Part shown: piece after piece, positions 53,109-61,231 of the stretch
Position numbering within the stretch: position 1 is the stretch's first letter
How the letters are laid out: every line of letters begins with the position of its first letter
From: Bosea sp. 124
Lineage (GTDB): Bacteria > Pseudomonadota > Alphaproteobacteria > Rhizobiales > Beijerinckiaceae
Direction: 5' to 3'
NCBI RefSeq assembly: GCF_003046175.1
Contig: NZ_PZZM01000001.1
Span: forward strand, 815,001 to 879,000
DNA length: 64,000 nt
The notes under the pieces: model-generated
What the model was told of the DNA's origin: nothing
The model's input: the letters and a program-made list of their open reading frames with translations, nothing else
Database searches by the model: none
Made by a program: the position numbers and the translations under genes

Positions 53109-54335
53109 TCAGGCTTCGAGCTTCTTCATCACGATGGTGGCGTTGGTGCCGCCGAAGCCGAAGGAGTTGGAGAGCACGCAACCCAGCCCGGCATTGTCGA
53201 TGCGCTTGCGCACGATCGGCATGTCGGCAAAGGCCGGATCGAGCTCGTCGATATGGGCGCTCTCGCAGATGAAGTCGTTGTTCAGCATCAGCAGCGAGTA
53301 GATCGCCTCCTGCACGCCGGTGGCGCCAAGCGAATGGCCGGTGAGCGACTTGGTCGCCGAGATCGGCGGGGCCTTGTCGCCGGCGCCGAAGACCTCGCGG
53401 ATCGCCTCGATCTCCTTGGCGTCGCCGACCGGGGTCGAGGTGCCATGCGGGTTGATGTAGTCGACCTTCGCCTTGACGCCCTCCAGCGCCATCCTCATGC
53501 AGCGCACGGCACCCTCGCCGGAGGGGGCGACCATGTCGTAGCCATCGGAGGTCGCGCCGTAGCCGACGATCTCGCCGTAGATTCTGGCGCCGCGCGCCCT
53601 GGCGTGCTCGAGTTCCTCCAGCACGACGACGCCGGCGCCACCGGCGATGACGAAGCCGTCGCGGTTGACATCATAGGCGCGCGAGGCGCGGGCAGCGGTC
53701 TCGTTGTAGTCGGTCGACATCGCGCCCATCGCGTCGAACAGCACCGACAGCGTCCAGTCCAGCTCCTCGCAGCCACCGGCGAAGATCATGTCCTGCTTGC
53801 CCCACTGGATCAGCTCATAGGCGTTGCCGATGCAGTGGTTCGAGGTCGCGCAGGCCGAGGAGATCGAATAATTCACGCCCTTGATCTTGAACCAGGTCGC
53901 GAGGGTCGCCGAGGCCGTCGAGGACATGCCCTTGGGCACGGCGAAGGGGCCGACCTTCTTGGAGGAGCCGCTCTCGCGCGCCTTGTCGTAGGCGTCGATC
54001 AGGGCGCGCGTCGAGGGACCGCCGGAGCCCATGATGATGCCGGTGCGCTCATTGCTGATCTCGGCGGGTTCGAGGCCGGCATCGAGGATCGCCTGCTCCA
54101 TCGCGACCTGGTTCCAGGCCGAGCCGCCGCCATGGAAGCGCATGGCGCGACGGTCCAGAACGGTCGACGGATCGAGGGTCGGAACGCCGGCGACGCGGCT
54201 GCGGAAACCGTGTTCGGCGAAATCGGGCATGAAGGAGATGCCGGATTTCGCCTCGTGCAGGGAGGACAGCACTTCCTGCGTATTGTTGCCGATGGATGAG
54301 ACGATGCCCATCCCGGTGACCACCACGCGTCTCAT
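53109..54335 (-). CDS. fabB: 3-oxoacyl-[acyl-carrier-protein] synthase I (FabB)
   Basis: A 408-residue condensing enzyme essential for unsaturated fatty-acid elongation. The Cys-His-His triad is Cys162 ([11 protein letters not shown]), His in [11 protein letters not shown] (about 298) and His in [11 protein letters not shown] (about 334). The FGFGGTNA motif closes the protein. Adjacent fabA and fabI on the same strand support the anaerobic unsaturated fatty-acid pathway, and the location next to irr is typical of Rhizobiales. Confidence 0.96.
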   Translation of the reverse strand: MRRVVVTGMGIVSSIGNNTQEVLSSLHEAKSGISFMPDFAEHGFRSRVAGVPTLDPSTVLDRRAMRFHGGGSAWNQVAMEQAILDAGLEPAEISNERTGIIMGSGGPSTRALIDAYDKARESGSSKKVGPFAVPKGMSSTASATLATWFKIKGVNYSISSACATSNHCIGNAYELIQWGKQDMIFAGGCEELDWTLSVLFDAMGAMSTDYNETAARASRAYDVNRDGFVIAGGAGVVVLEELEHARARGARIYGEIVGYGATSDGYDMVAPSGEGAVRCMRMALEGVKAKVDYINPHGTSTPVGDAKEIEAIREVFGAGDKAPPISATKSLTGHSLGATGVQEAIYSLLMLNNDFICESAHIDELDPAFADMPIVRKRIDNAGLGCVLSNSFGFGGTNATIVMKKLEA

Positions 54336-54458
54336 GCATTTGACTCCGGCTGCTATTGGGCACCGGCGGACCTCTTACAGTTCCGGCGCCTCGATGTCGT
54401 TCCCGCGCAGATGGACCGAGCGGGCTACCGGCGCAAGGTCGCGCCTGCGCTTTTCCTA

Positions 54459-54507
54459 GAGCATCGCGCGGAAAAGTGGGACCCGGCTTTCCGCGGACGC
54501 GATGCTC
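54459..54507. repeat. Palindromic element between fabA and fabB
   Basis: Perfect 10 bp outer arms GAGCATCGCG / CGCGATGCTC (54459-54468, 54498-54507) enclose inner arms CGGAAA / TTTCCG around AGTGGGACCCGGC. It is the best-formed member of the family also seen at 17716-17784 and 27081-27131, and it splits the fabA-fabB transcript. Confidence 0.8.
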
Positions 54508-54569
54508 CGATCTTCAAATCGTCGGTCTCGTTTTTTCGCATCGGGCGGGTTTTCCCGATGCGGCGTGAC

Positions 54570-55088
54570 CTACGCCGCTTCGGGCTTGAACAGGCCGACG
54601 CGCATGTCGCTGACCGTATAGATGCGCTTACCGTCGGCCTCGAGCCAGCCATCGGCGATGCCCAGCACCAGCTTCGATTTGAAGACGCGCTTGAACTCGA
54701 CGCCGTAGACGACCTGCTTGACGCTCGGCAGAACCTGGTCGGCGAACTTGACCTCGCCGACGCCAAGCGCCCGGCCACGGCCAGGCAGGCCGAGCCAGCC
54801 AAGGAAGAAGCCGGTGAGCTGCCAGAGCGCGTCGAGGCCGAGGCAGCCCGGCATCACCGGATCGCCCTTGAAGTGGCAATCGAAGAACCAGAGGTCCGGC
54901 TTGATATCGAATTCGGCGCGGACGAAGCCCTTGCCGTTCGGCCCACCATCTTCCGCGATCTCGCTGATGCGGTCGAACATCAGCATGGGCGGTAGCGGCA
55001 ACTGTGCATTCCCCGGCCCGAACAGCTCCCCGCGGCCACAGGCGAGGATCTCCTCGTAGCTGAAAGACGATTGCCGCTGCATACCCAC
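54570..55088 (-). CDS. fabA: 3-hydroxydecanoyl-[ACP] dehydratase/isomerase (FabA)
   Basis: A 172-residue hot-dog-fold enzyme that dehydrates 3-hydroxydecanoyl-ACP and isomerises trans-2 to cis-3 decenoyl-ACP, the branch point to unsaturated fatty acids. Active-site His72 and Asp86 are in [22 protein letters not shown] split here as residues 69-90. The [13 protein letters not shown] strand follows. Upstream of fabB on the same strand; 234 bp between them hold a palindromic element. Confidence 0.96.
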   Translation of the reverse strand: MGMQRQSSFSYEEILACGRGELFGPGNAQLPLPPMLMFDRISEIAEDGGPNGKGFVRAEFDIKPDLWFFDCHFKGDPVMPGCLGLDALWQLTGFFLGWLGLPGRGRALGVGEVKFADQVLPSVKQVVYGVEFKRVFKSKLVLGIADGWLEADGKRIYTVSDMRVGLFKPEAA

Positions 55089-55292
55089 TCCGCTCCGTTC
55101 CGGCCGCCGGCCGGCGGCGATCTCCAGACAGTGCCTAACACGCTGCCACGGCGGAACGAAAGCCGCGGCGGAACAACTTCTCGATGCAGAATGGGGAATC
55201 AGGGAGCGGGAGACGACAGGACCGACGCAAAAAGCGGGCGCCGCTACCGATCAAGATGTATCTCTGCCGCGGGCGCGGTGCGCTTCTCGATA

Positions 55293-55595
55293 TCAGTTCC
55301 GGCGTTGCAACTGCATCTCGGGGCGAAGGTCCTTGAGCAAATTCGGGCTGACACGTTGCGTGCCGATGCCGCCGGTCCCCCCGCCGGAGCCGATCCCGCC
55401 ACCGCCTCCGCCTCCGCCGGGATTGCCGCACAGGAGGCTGCAGCGGGCATTGTCCCTGCAGTTGCAGGGGTCGGGACCGTCGCCCGACGCCGGATGCGGC
55501 GTGACGATGGACGGCGTCGCCGGCTGGGCATTGGCGGGCTGGACATGGGCGGCCTGGGCCCAATAGAACGCAGCCAGGACGGCGAACCGCCTCAT
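55293..55595 (-). CDS. Small exported Gly-rich protein of unknown function
   Basis: A 100-residue protein with a signal peptide (about 1-24, cleavage after ANAQ), a Cys cluster CNCRDNARCSLLC (about 44-56), then an almost pure Gly tract (about 60-74) and a polar C-terminus. Start at 55595 chosen because GAGGAG lies 8-13 bases upstream; an ATG five codons earlier overlaps the preceding gene's stop as ATGA. Likely cotranscribed with the larger unknown gene before it. No family recognised. Confidence 0.65.
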   Translation of the reverse strand: MRRFAVLAAFYWAQAAHVQPANAQPATPSIVTPHPASGDGPDPCNCRDNARCSLLCGNPGGGGGGGGIGSGGGTGGIGTQRVSPNLLKDLRPEMQLQRRN

Positions 55596-55606
55596 CGTGC
55601 TTCTCC

Positions 55607-56725
55607 TCATCTGGCGACCTTCCAGCGGATTGTGCGGAAGCCGATCGCGACGGGGCGCTCCAGTGTCTCGATGATCGAAACGCTCGACGCATCGCCACGC
55701 TGAACCGTCGTCGAGATTCCGGGCCGATTTCCGGTCAGCGGCAGGGCCGCTGCAGCCAGGGCTCGTTCCTCGGCGGTCGCCCACCCTGCCGGAATTGCGG
55801 GCGGCGGTGCATCGGGATCGGCTTTTGGCGCCGCCGCCTGCGCGCCTGTCCCGTTCTCGGAGCTAGAGGAGTCGTCGTCGCCGATCTTCGCGGCGAAGCC
55901 ACCCCGACGCTCGACGATGGTTTCGATCGACCGGATCAGAAAGACGCGGTTGACCAGTCCGAGTTCGACGCTGAAGCGTGGGCGCCTTGCACCGTCCGAA
56001 CCGGGTGGCATTTCCTCGTAGATCTCCTGCCCCACCAGCATGGAGAGTTGCTTGCGCAGCCCCGAATCCGTGCAGACCGGCCGGGTGTCGGGCGCGGCAC
56101 AGAAATCGGCGAGTTTCCATTCCGCGGGAAGGGCGGGGACACCATATGTCTCGGCTCCTTCCACCTTCACGCTCATCATAGAACTGCTGCCTGACCGCAG
56201 GCCGAGCCGCGTCGCGACGCCGGACAGGCCTCCGGACCCAAGATTCGCAGATTTAACGATGGCAACTGTGAAATTTGGCAGGAGGACGAGCGGCAACTCC
56301 TTTCGATGCTCCGGCTTCTCGAAGATTGCTCCCGTGGCGGCTGCGTGTCGCCACACCTGTCCGCGTGCCGGCCGATCCGTGGTGCTCGGAAAGCGGTAGA
56401 TCGCGCGATAGGCGTCTTTGAGTTCTTCGGTGAGATCGATGTGAAAGAGCTTCAGAGCGCGGAGCGGGAGCGGGTCCGAGCTCACGTCGCGTTTCGCATC
56501 GCCGGAAATGAAGGCGAAGACATCGCCGACCGCGAGATCCTCCTGCGGCGGATAGGCCGCTTCGATGCCGAACTGGGAAATCGCCTCGATCCACTGCTGC
56601 GATACGGGCGCCGAGGGCCGGGCGTCGGGCGTGCTGGCCCACAGGGTCACGAAGACCACGGTCACTGCTGCGGCCGCGAGCGCGAGCGCCCGGTAAACCC
56701 ATCCGCGCACATCAACCCATGTCAT
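55607..56725 (-). CDS. Membrane-anchored periplasmic protein of unknown function
   Basis: A 372-residue protein with one N-terminal membrane span (about 12-30) and a large exported domain. The domain has LVLLPNFTVAIVKSANLGSGG and AAPDTRPVCTDSGLRKQLSMLVG, a Ser/Glu-rich low-complexity patch (about 285-300) and a Pro-rich linker. ATG at 56725 precedes the membrane span; the frame opens 21 codons earlier without a ribosome site. Divergent from irr and coupled to the Gly-rich gene. I do not recognise it. Confidence 0.68.
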   Translation of the reverse strand: MTWVDVRGWVYRALALAAAAVTVVFVTLWASTPDARPSAPVSQQWIEAISQFGIEAAYPPQEDLAVGDVFAFISGDAKRDVSSDPLPLRALKLFHIDLTEELKDAYRAIYRFPSTTDRPARGQVWRHAAATGAIFEKPEHRKELPLVLLPNFTVAIVKSANLGSGGLSGVATRLGLRSGSSSMMSVKVEGAETYGVPALPAEWKLADFCAAPDTRPVCTDSGLRKQLSMLVGQEIYEEMPPGSDGARRPRFSVELGLVNRVFLIRSIETIVERRGGFAAKIGDDDSSSSENGTGAQAAAPKADPDAPPPAIPAGWATAEERALAAAALPLTGNRPGISTTVQRGDASSVSIIETLERPVAIGFRTIRWKVAR

Positions 56726-56927
56726 TGGCCGTGCCCCGTCGACGATGGGCGAGCCTATCGCAAGCAAGCCATATCCGTATAGGTGCATTAAACGACTTTA
56801 TGCACGCTTTGCGTGCTTTCGGTCGATGAGCTTGCGGCGGGCAGATCGAAGCCTTACATCAAATCTAATCTGGCTCGGGCGCAGGTCGCCCGCGCAGTCA
56901 CACCGAAGCGAGGACTGGCCGGAAGCG

Positions 56928-57404
56928 ATGAGCGATCTGATTTCCCAGCATCAGGGCTTTGGATCGACCGCGCGGAAAGGCTGCCCGTTCCACGACATCC
57001 GCGAGCGGCTGCGTCGCGTCGGCCTGCGTCCGACGCGACAGCGCGTCTCGCTCGGCTGGGTGCTGTTCGCCCGGGGCGACCGGCACATCAGCGCCGAGAT
57101 GCTCTACGAAGAGGCGATGAAGGAGAAGATCCCGGTCTCACTCGCCACGATCTACAACACGCTGCACCAGTTCACCCAGGCCGGTCTGCTGCGTGAACTC
57201 GCGATCGACGGCGCCAAGACCTTCTTCGACACCGACAGCAGCGAGCATCATCATTTCGTCGTCGATGGCGAGAACACGGTGATCGACATCCCCGCGGAAG
57301 CCGTTGACGTCGCGGCGCTGCCGGAGCCGCCCGAGGGCTACGAGATCGCGCGCGTCGATGTGGTGGTGCGGCTGCGCAAGATCGACGCCGCGCAGGCCGA
57401 GTGA
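56928..57404 (+). CDS. irr: Iron response regulator Irr (Fur family)
   Basis: A 158-residue Fur-family regulator that senses heme and controls iron genes in Rhizobiales. A GCP heme-regulatory motif (Cys19-Pro20) and the second heme site HHH (107-109) are both present. The winged helix contains LRPTRQRVSLGW and ATIYNTLHQFTQAGL. GGAAGCG precedes the ATG; the frame extends far upstream as shadow. The neighbourhood irr with fabA-fabB-fabI is conserved in the order. Confidence 0.95.
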   Translation: MSDLISQHQGFGSTARKGCPFHDIRERLRRVGLRPTRQRVSLGWVLFARGDRHISAEMLYEEAMKEKIPVSLATIYNTLHQFTQAGLLRELAIDGAKTFFDTDSSEHHHFVVDGENTVIDIPAEAVDVAALPEPPEGYEIARVDVVVRLRKIDAAQAE

Positions 57405-57438
57405 ACAGCCTGCAAAGACGTGAACAGCCTGCAAAGTC
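57401..57438 (+). repeat. 19 bp tandem duplication spanning the irr stop codon
   Basis: Units 57401-57419 and 57420-57438 (GTGAACAGCCTGCAAAG plus two bases) match at 18 of 19 positions. The irr TGA lies at 57402-57404 in the first unit. Confidence 0.88.
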
Positions 57439-57465
57439 GCTCCCGCGCCGGCCCCTGACCTCGCC

Positions 57466-58002
57466 TCAATCGACCTTTTCGTTGGGATAGACACCCCAGA
57501 GCCGGTCCTGGCGGAGATAGCCTTCGGTATTGCCGACGCTGATCCGGCACCAGGAATTGGCGCAGGATGCGACGCTGGCGATGACGCCCGCCTGCAGCCT
57601 GGCCACCACGGCGGAGCCCTCCTCTGCCGCCTTGCGCAGCGTGAAGGTCTCATCCTTGACCTTGGACCAGGGCGCGATCAGCGCCGTGCGCCGTCCCGAG
57701 AGCAGGCTGTGCAGCACCCAGCCTTCGGAGCCGTCGGCATCGCGCACGCGCCGCCATGTCTCGAATTCGGCGACGATTTCGACCGGCAGACCGGCGCGCT
57801 GGTAGACCCAGCGGGTGCGGTGTTCCTTGGACGGCCCTTCGCGCAGGTTCACGCGGTCGGTCTTCAGGCTGACATAGCGCGGCACGGGCAGCCCGGTGAC
57901 GGAGCCCGCCTGGAGGTCCTGAGCCTGTGCAGCCGGGCCGGCCGCCAGCGCCGCCATCAGCGCAAGCCCGCTCAGAACGCCACGCCTCGACAAACCTGCC
58001 AT
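57466..58002 (-). CDS. Exported SH3-domain protein
   Basis: A 178-residue periplasmic protein with a signal peptide that has a twin-arginine-like start (SRRGVLSGLALMA) and cleavage after AQAQ. Two bacterial SH3-like repeats follow (about 45-105, with DRVNLREGPSKEHRTRWVYQ, and 110-175, with CANSWCRISVGNTEGYLRQDRLWGV). Such proteins bind peptidoglycan or act as envelope adaptors. ATG at 58002 has GGAG 9 bases upstream; 58017 is an alternative. Confidence 0.88.
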   Translation of the reverse strand: MAGLSRRGVLSGLALMAALAAGPAAQAQDLQAGSVTGLPVPRYVSLKTDRVNLREGPSKEHRTRWVYQRAGLPVEIVAEFETWRRVRDADGSEGWVLHSLLSGRRTALIAPWSKVKDETFTLRKAAEEGSAVVARLQAGVIASVASCANSWCRISVGNTEGYLRQDRLWGVYPNEKVD

Positions 58003-58201
58003 CCGTCCGATCTCCATTCCGCCACCGCCGCCACGCCGAGCCACCCCCGGCGAAGGGTCATGTTGTCATCCGCCGCCCCGCCACTTAGAGAACGGGCGAA
58101 GCCGAGCGATCATGCCGACCTCATTCCTGATGCCCTGCGGTTAATGGGGGGTTGAGGCCAAAAGGCGGCAGCCGCGACGGCCTGTGGAGGAGGAGCCGTC
58201 C

Positions 58202-59197
58202 ATGTCGAAAAAGAAGCCGCTGGTCGTCGTCACGCGCAAGCTGCCCGCCGTGGTCGAGACGCGCATGCGCGAGCTGTTCGACGCCCGCCTCAACATCGAC
58301 GACACGCCGATGAGCCAGGCCGCGCTGGTCGAGGCCGTGAAGACCGCCGATGTCCTCGTCCCGACGGTGACCGACCGGATCGACGCCGCCTTGATCGCCC
58401 AGGCCGGCGAGCAGTTGCGGCTGATCGCCAATTTCGGCAACGGCGTCGACAATATCGACGTCGCGAGCGCAGTGCAGCGCGGAATCACCGTGACCAACAC
58501 ACCCGGCGTGCTGACCGAAGACACCGCCGACATGACGATCGCGCTGATCCTCGCCGTGGCGCGGCGCATCGCCGAGGGCGCGCGCGTCATCCCCGACGAC
58601 GAATGGGCCGGCTGGTCGCCGACCTGGATGCTCGGCCGCCGCATCACCGGCAAGAGGCTCGGCATCGTCGGCATGGGCCGCATCGGCCAGGCCGTGGCGC
58701 GCCGCGCCGCCGCCTTCGGCCTCTCGATCCACTACCACAACCGCCGCCGTCTCGATTCGCGGATCGAGGAGAAGCTCGACGCGACCTATTGGGATTCGCT
58801 CGACCAGATGCTGGCGCGGATGGACATCGTCTCGGTCAACTGCCCGCATACGCCCGCGACCTATCACCTGCTCTCGGCCCGCCGGCTGAAGCTGATGAAG
58901 CCCGACGCCATCCTGGTGAACACGGCGCGCGGCGAGGTCGTCGACGAGACGGCCCTGGCGCGGATGCTGGAAGCGGGCGAACTCGCGGGAGCCGGGCTCG
59001 ACGTGTTCGAGAGCGAGCCCGCGGTCAATCCGCGCCTGCTCAAGCTCGCGCGCCAGCACAAGGTCGTGGTGCTGCCGCATATGGGCTCGGCCACGCATGA
59101 AGGCCGGGCCGATATGGGCGAGAAGGTCATCGTCAACATCAAGACCTTCATGGACGGCCACAAGCCGCCGGACCGGGTGCTGCCGAGCATGCTCTGA
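58202..59197 (+). CDS. D-isomer-specific 2-hydroxyacid dehydrogenase (glyoxylate/hydroxypyruvate reductase type)
   Basis: A 331-residue NAD(P)-dependent dehydrogenase. The Rossmann motif LGIVGMGRIGQAVARRAAAFG is at about 149-169 in pieces, the catalytic Arg in VNTARGEVVDE, the Glu in ESEPAVN and the His in LPHMGSATHEG. These match GyaR/glyoxylate reductases in Rhizobiales, but substrate cannot be set from sequence alone. Start at 58202 follows GGAGGAG. Divergent from the SH3 gene. Confidence 0.9.
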   Translation: MSKKKPLVVVTRKLPAVVETRMRELFDARLNIDDTPMSQAALVEAVKTADVLVPTVTDRIDAALIAQAGEQLRLIANFGNGVDNIDVASAVQRGITVTNTPGVLTEDTADMTIALILAVARRIAEGARVIPDDEWAGWSPTWMLGRRITGKRLGIVGMGRIGQAVARRAAAFGLSIHYHNRRRLDSRIEEKLDATYWDSLDQMLARMDIVSVNCPHTPATYHLLSARRLKLMKPDAILVNTARGEVVDETALARMLEAGELAGAGLDVFESEPAVNPRLLKLARQHKVVVLPHMGSATHEGRADMGEKVIVNIKTFMDGHKPPDRVLPSML

Positions 59198-59220
59198 CGG
59201 CAGCGGCGAGACGCCCGAAC

Positions 59221-59886
59221 CTAGGCGCGCAGCCCCGCCACCAGCGCCGGCCACTGGCCGAAATCGTCGATGACCGCGAGCGCCCCGGCTTCCGTCAGGC
59301 GAACGGTGCTGCGCGACTTGTCATGCGAGACGCCGGTGAAGCCGACGACCGCCATGCCGGCCGCGCGCGCCGCCGGCACGCCCGGCACGGAATCCTCGAT
59401 GACGAGGCAATCTCGCGGCTGCGCGCCCATCTCGGCGGCGGCGTGAAGGAAGACGTCGGGATGGGGTTTGCCGCGCGGGACCTGCGAGGCGGAGAAGATA
59501 TGCGGATCGAAGAGATCGATCAGTCCGGTGATCGCGAGATTGCGGCGCAGCGGCGCCACGCTGGTCGATGAGGCGACGCAGCGACGGCCGCCGATGGCGT
59601 TGAGCGCCTCGCGCACCCCCGGCAGGGCGCGCAGTTCGGATTCGAGCCGGAGCGCCACCGCATCCTCGATCCGCTGCTCGAAATCCGCCGGCAGCGCGCG
59701 GCCATGAGCCGCCTCAATGATCTTGACGCCGTCGGACCAGGGGATGCCGACGATGCTGTCGACGTAGTGGTCGATGGTCCACTCGGTCAGCCCGAGCGCA
59801 TGGCAGGCCGCGAGGCTGACCTCGCCATACAGCGTCTCGGTGTCGATCAGCGTGCCGTCGCAATCATAGATGACGAGGTCCGGCAT
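59221..59886 (-). CDS. HAD-family hydrolase (beta-phosphoglucomutase/phosphatase-like)
   Basis: A 221-residue HAD subfamily IA phosphatase. Motif I IYDCDGTLIDTE is at about 6-17 with the nucleophile Asp, motif II SSTSVAP near 106, motif III Lys in PRGKPHPDVFL near 136, and motif IV VIEDSVPGV near 160. Substrate unknown; likely a phosphorylated sugar or nucleotide. ATG at 59886 chosen by motif I position. Convergent with the hydroxyacid dehydrogenase. Confidence 0.9.
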   Translation of the reverse strand: MPDLVIYDCDGTLIDTETLYGEVSLAACHALGLTEWTIDHYVDSIVGIPWSDGVKIIEAAHGRALPADFEQRIEDAVALRLESELRALPGVREALNAIGGRRCVASSTSVAPLRRNLAITGLIDLFDPHIFSASQVPRGKPHPDVFLHAAAEMGAQPRDCLVIEDSVPGVPAARAAGMAVVGFTGVSHDKSRSTVRLTEAGALAVIDDFGQWPALVAGLRA

Positions 59887-59930
59887 CGTCCCGAATGTCC
59901 TCGCTCCGAATGTGCCCGCCGCGCAGCCGG

Positions 59931-60941
59931 TCAACCGGCGCGAGCCGTGTCGAACTGACCGGTCTTGCGGAAGCGCCAGAGATAGGACGGCACGACCGCC
60001 TCCGCCGAGACCGGGGCGATGCCGAGAGCCTCGAAGCTGCGGCCTTCGGCCACGGCCGCCTCGGAGACGATATTGTCGCTCTCGAGCAGCGCCACCTGAT
60101 CGCGGGTCAGCATCAGCGCATCGGGCATCAGCCCGAGCGTCAGCATGTCGACGATCTCGAGGATCCGCGCCTTGATCCGTGCCAGCGGGAAGGGCAGCGA
60201 GACCAGCAGCGGCTTGCGGTCGGTGACCTCGCAGATATAGCCGACGAGGTCGCGGAAGCTCTTCACCTCCGGTCCGCCGAGCTCATAGACGCGGCCGCCC
60301 GCCACGCTGCCATCGACCGCACGCGCGACGGCTTCCGCCACGTCGCCGACGAAGACCGGCTGGAACTTCGTCTCGCCGCCGCCGATCAGCGGCAGGATCG
60401 GCAGCATGCGCGCCAGAAAAGCGAAGCGATTGAAGAAATCATCCTCCGGCCCGAAGACGATGGACGGCCGCAGCACGATGGCGTCCGGCACGGCCGCCTG
60501 CACGGCAGCCTCGCCTTCCGCCTTGCTGCGGGCATAGAGCGAGCGCGAATCGCGCGCCGCGCCGATGGCGGAGACGTGCACCACGCGGCCGATGCCGGCG
60601 GCTGCACAAGCCTGGGCCACGGCGCGGGCGCCGTTGGCCTGCACGCCCGTGAAGGTCTGCCGGCCGCCCTCCTGCAGGATGCCGACCAGGTTGACCACCG
60701 CATCGGCCCCCTTGACCGCGGCGGCGACCGAGGCGGGATAGCGCAGATTGGCCTGGACGGCGTGAATCTGGCCGACGACGCCGAGGGGCTGCAGGAAGCC
60801 GGCGAGATCGGGCCGGCGCACCGCGACCCGGACGCGATAGCCGCGCTTGACGAGCGCCCGCACGACATGGCGGCCGACGAAGCCGGAGCCGCCGAACACC
60901 GTGACGAGTTGCCGGCTCGGAGGGGACAGATCATTCGCCAT
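59931..60941 (-). CDS. NDUFA9-like complex I-associated NAD(P)-binding protein
   Basis: A 336-residue atypical short-chain dehydrogenase. The nucleotide-binding motif VFGGSGFVGRHVVRAL is at about 15-30; NLVGILQEGG, VHVSAIGA and RSKAEGEAAV follow, with Tyr-x3-Lys in YARSKAE. Homologues in alphaproteobacteria copurify or cluster with NADH:quinone oxidoreductase; E. coli lacks it. It probably stabilises complex I with bound NADPH. The HAD gene follows 45 bp downstream. Confidence 0.9.
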   Translation of the reverse strand: MANDLSPPSRQLVTVFGGSGFVGRHVVRALVKRGYRVRVAVRRPDLAGFLQPLGVVGQIHAVQANLRYPASVAAAVKGADAVVNLVGILQEGGRQTFTGVQANGARAVAQACAAAGIGRVVHVSAIGAARDSRSLYARSKAEGEAAVQAAVPDAIVLRPSIVFGPEDDFFNRFAFLARMLPILPLIGGGETKFQPVFVGDVAEAVARAVDGSVAGGRVYELGGPEVKSFRDLVGYICEVTDRKPLLVSLPFPLARIKARILEIVDMLTLGLMPDALMLTRDQVALLESDNIVSEAAVAEGRSFEALGIAPVSAEAVVPSYLWRFRKTGQFDTARAG

Positions 60942-61231
60942 TGTCGGCTAGCCTCGCGCGCACTGAATCTGGAACGCTCCTAAAGCATTTCACCCCGCTC
61001 TGGAAAGGCGTTTGGCGCAGGGCCGGCAGGAACCGCCGGCTTGGGGCGAACGGGTGGCCGTCGCGGGCGCCGACTGACGCAGCGGCAGGTATCGAGGCAG
61101 CCGGGACGCGCCCGCAATTTCGGCAAACCGGGGCAATGTTCTTGATTTGTCCGGAGAAAATTTAACTTCACCTTCAGCTACAATCACTAAATTCCCCGAA
61201 ATCGATCGATACGACATGCCGAGGGCGCGCG

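Noticed and set aside
55385..55430. Repetitive GCC/CCG run considered as a CRISPR or tandem repeat
   Set aside because: It is the codon run of the poly-Gly tract of a small exported protein; there are no spacers.
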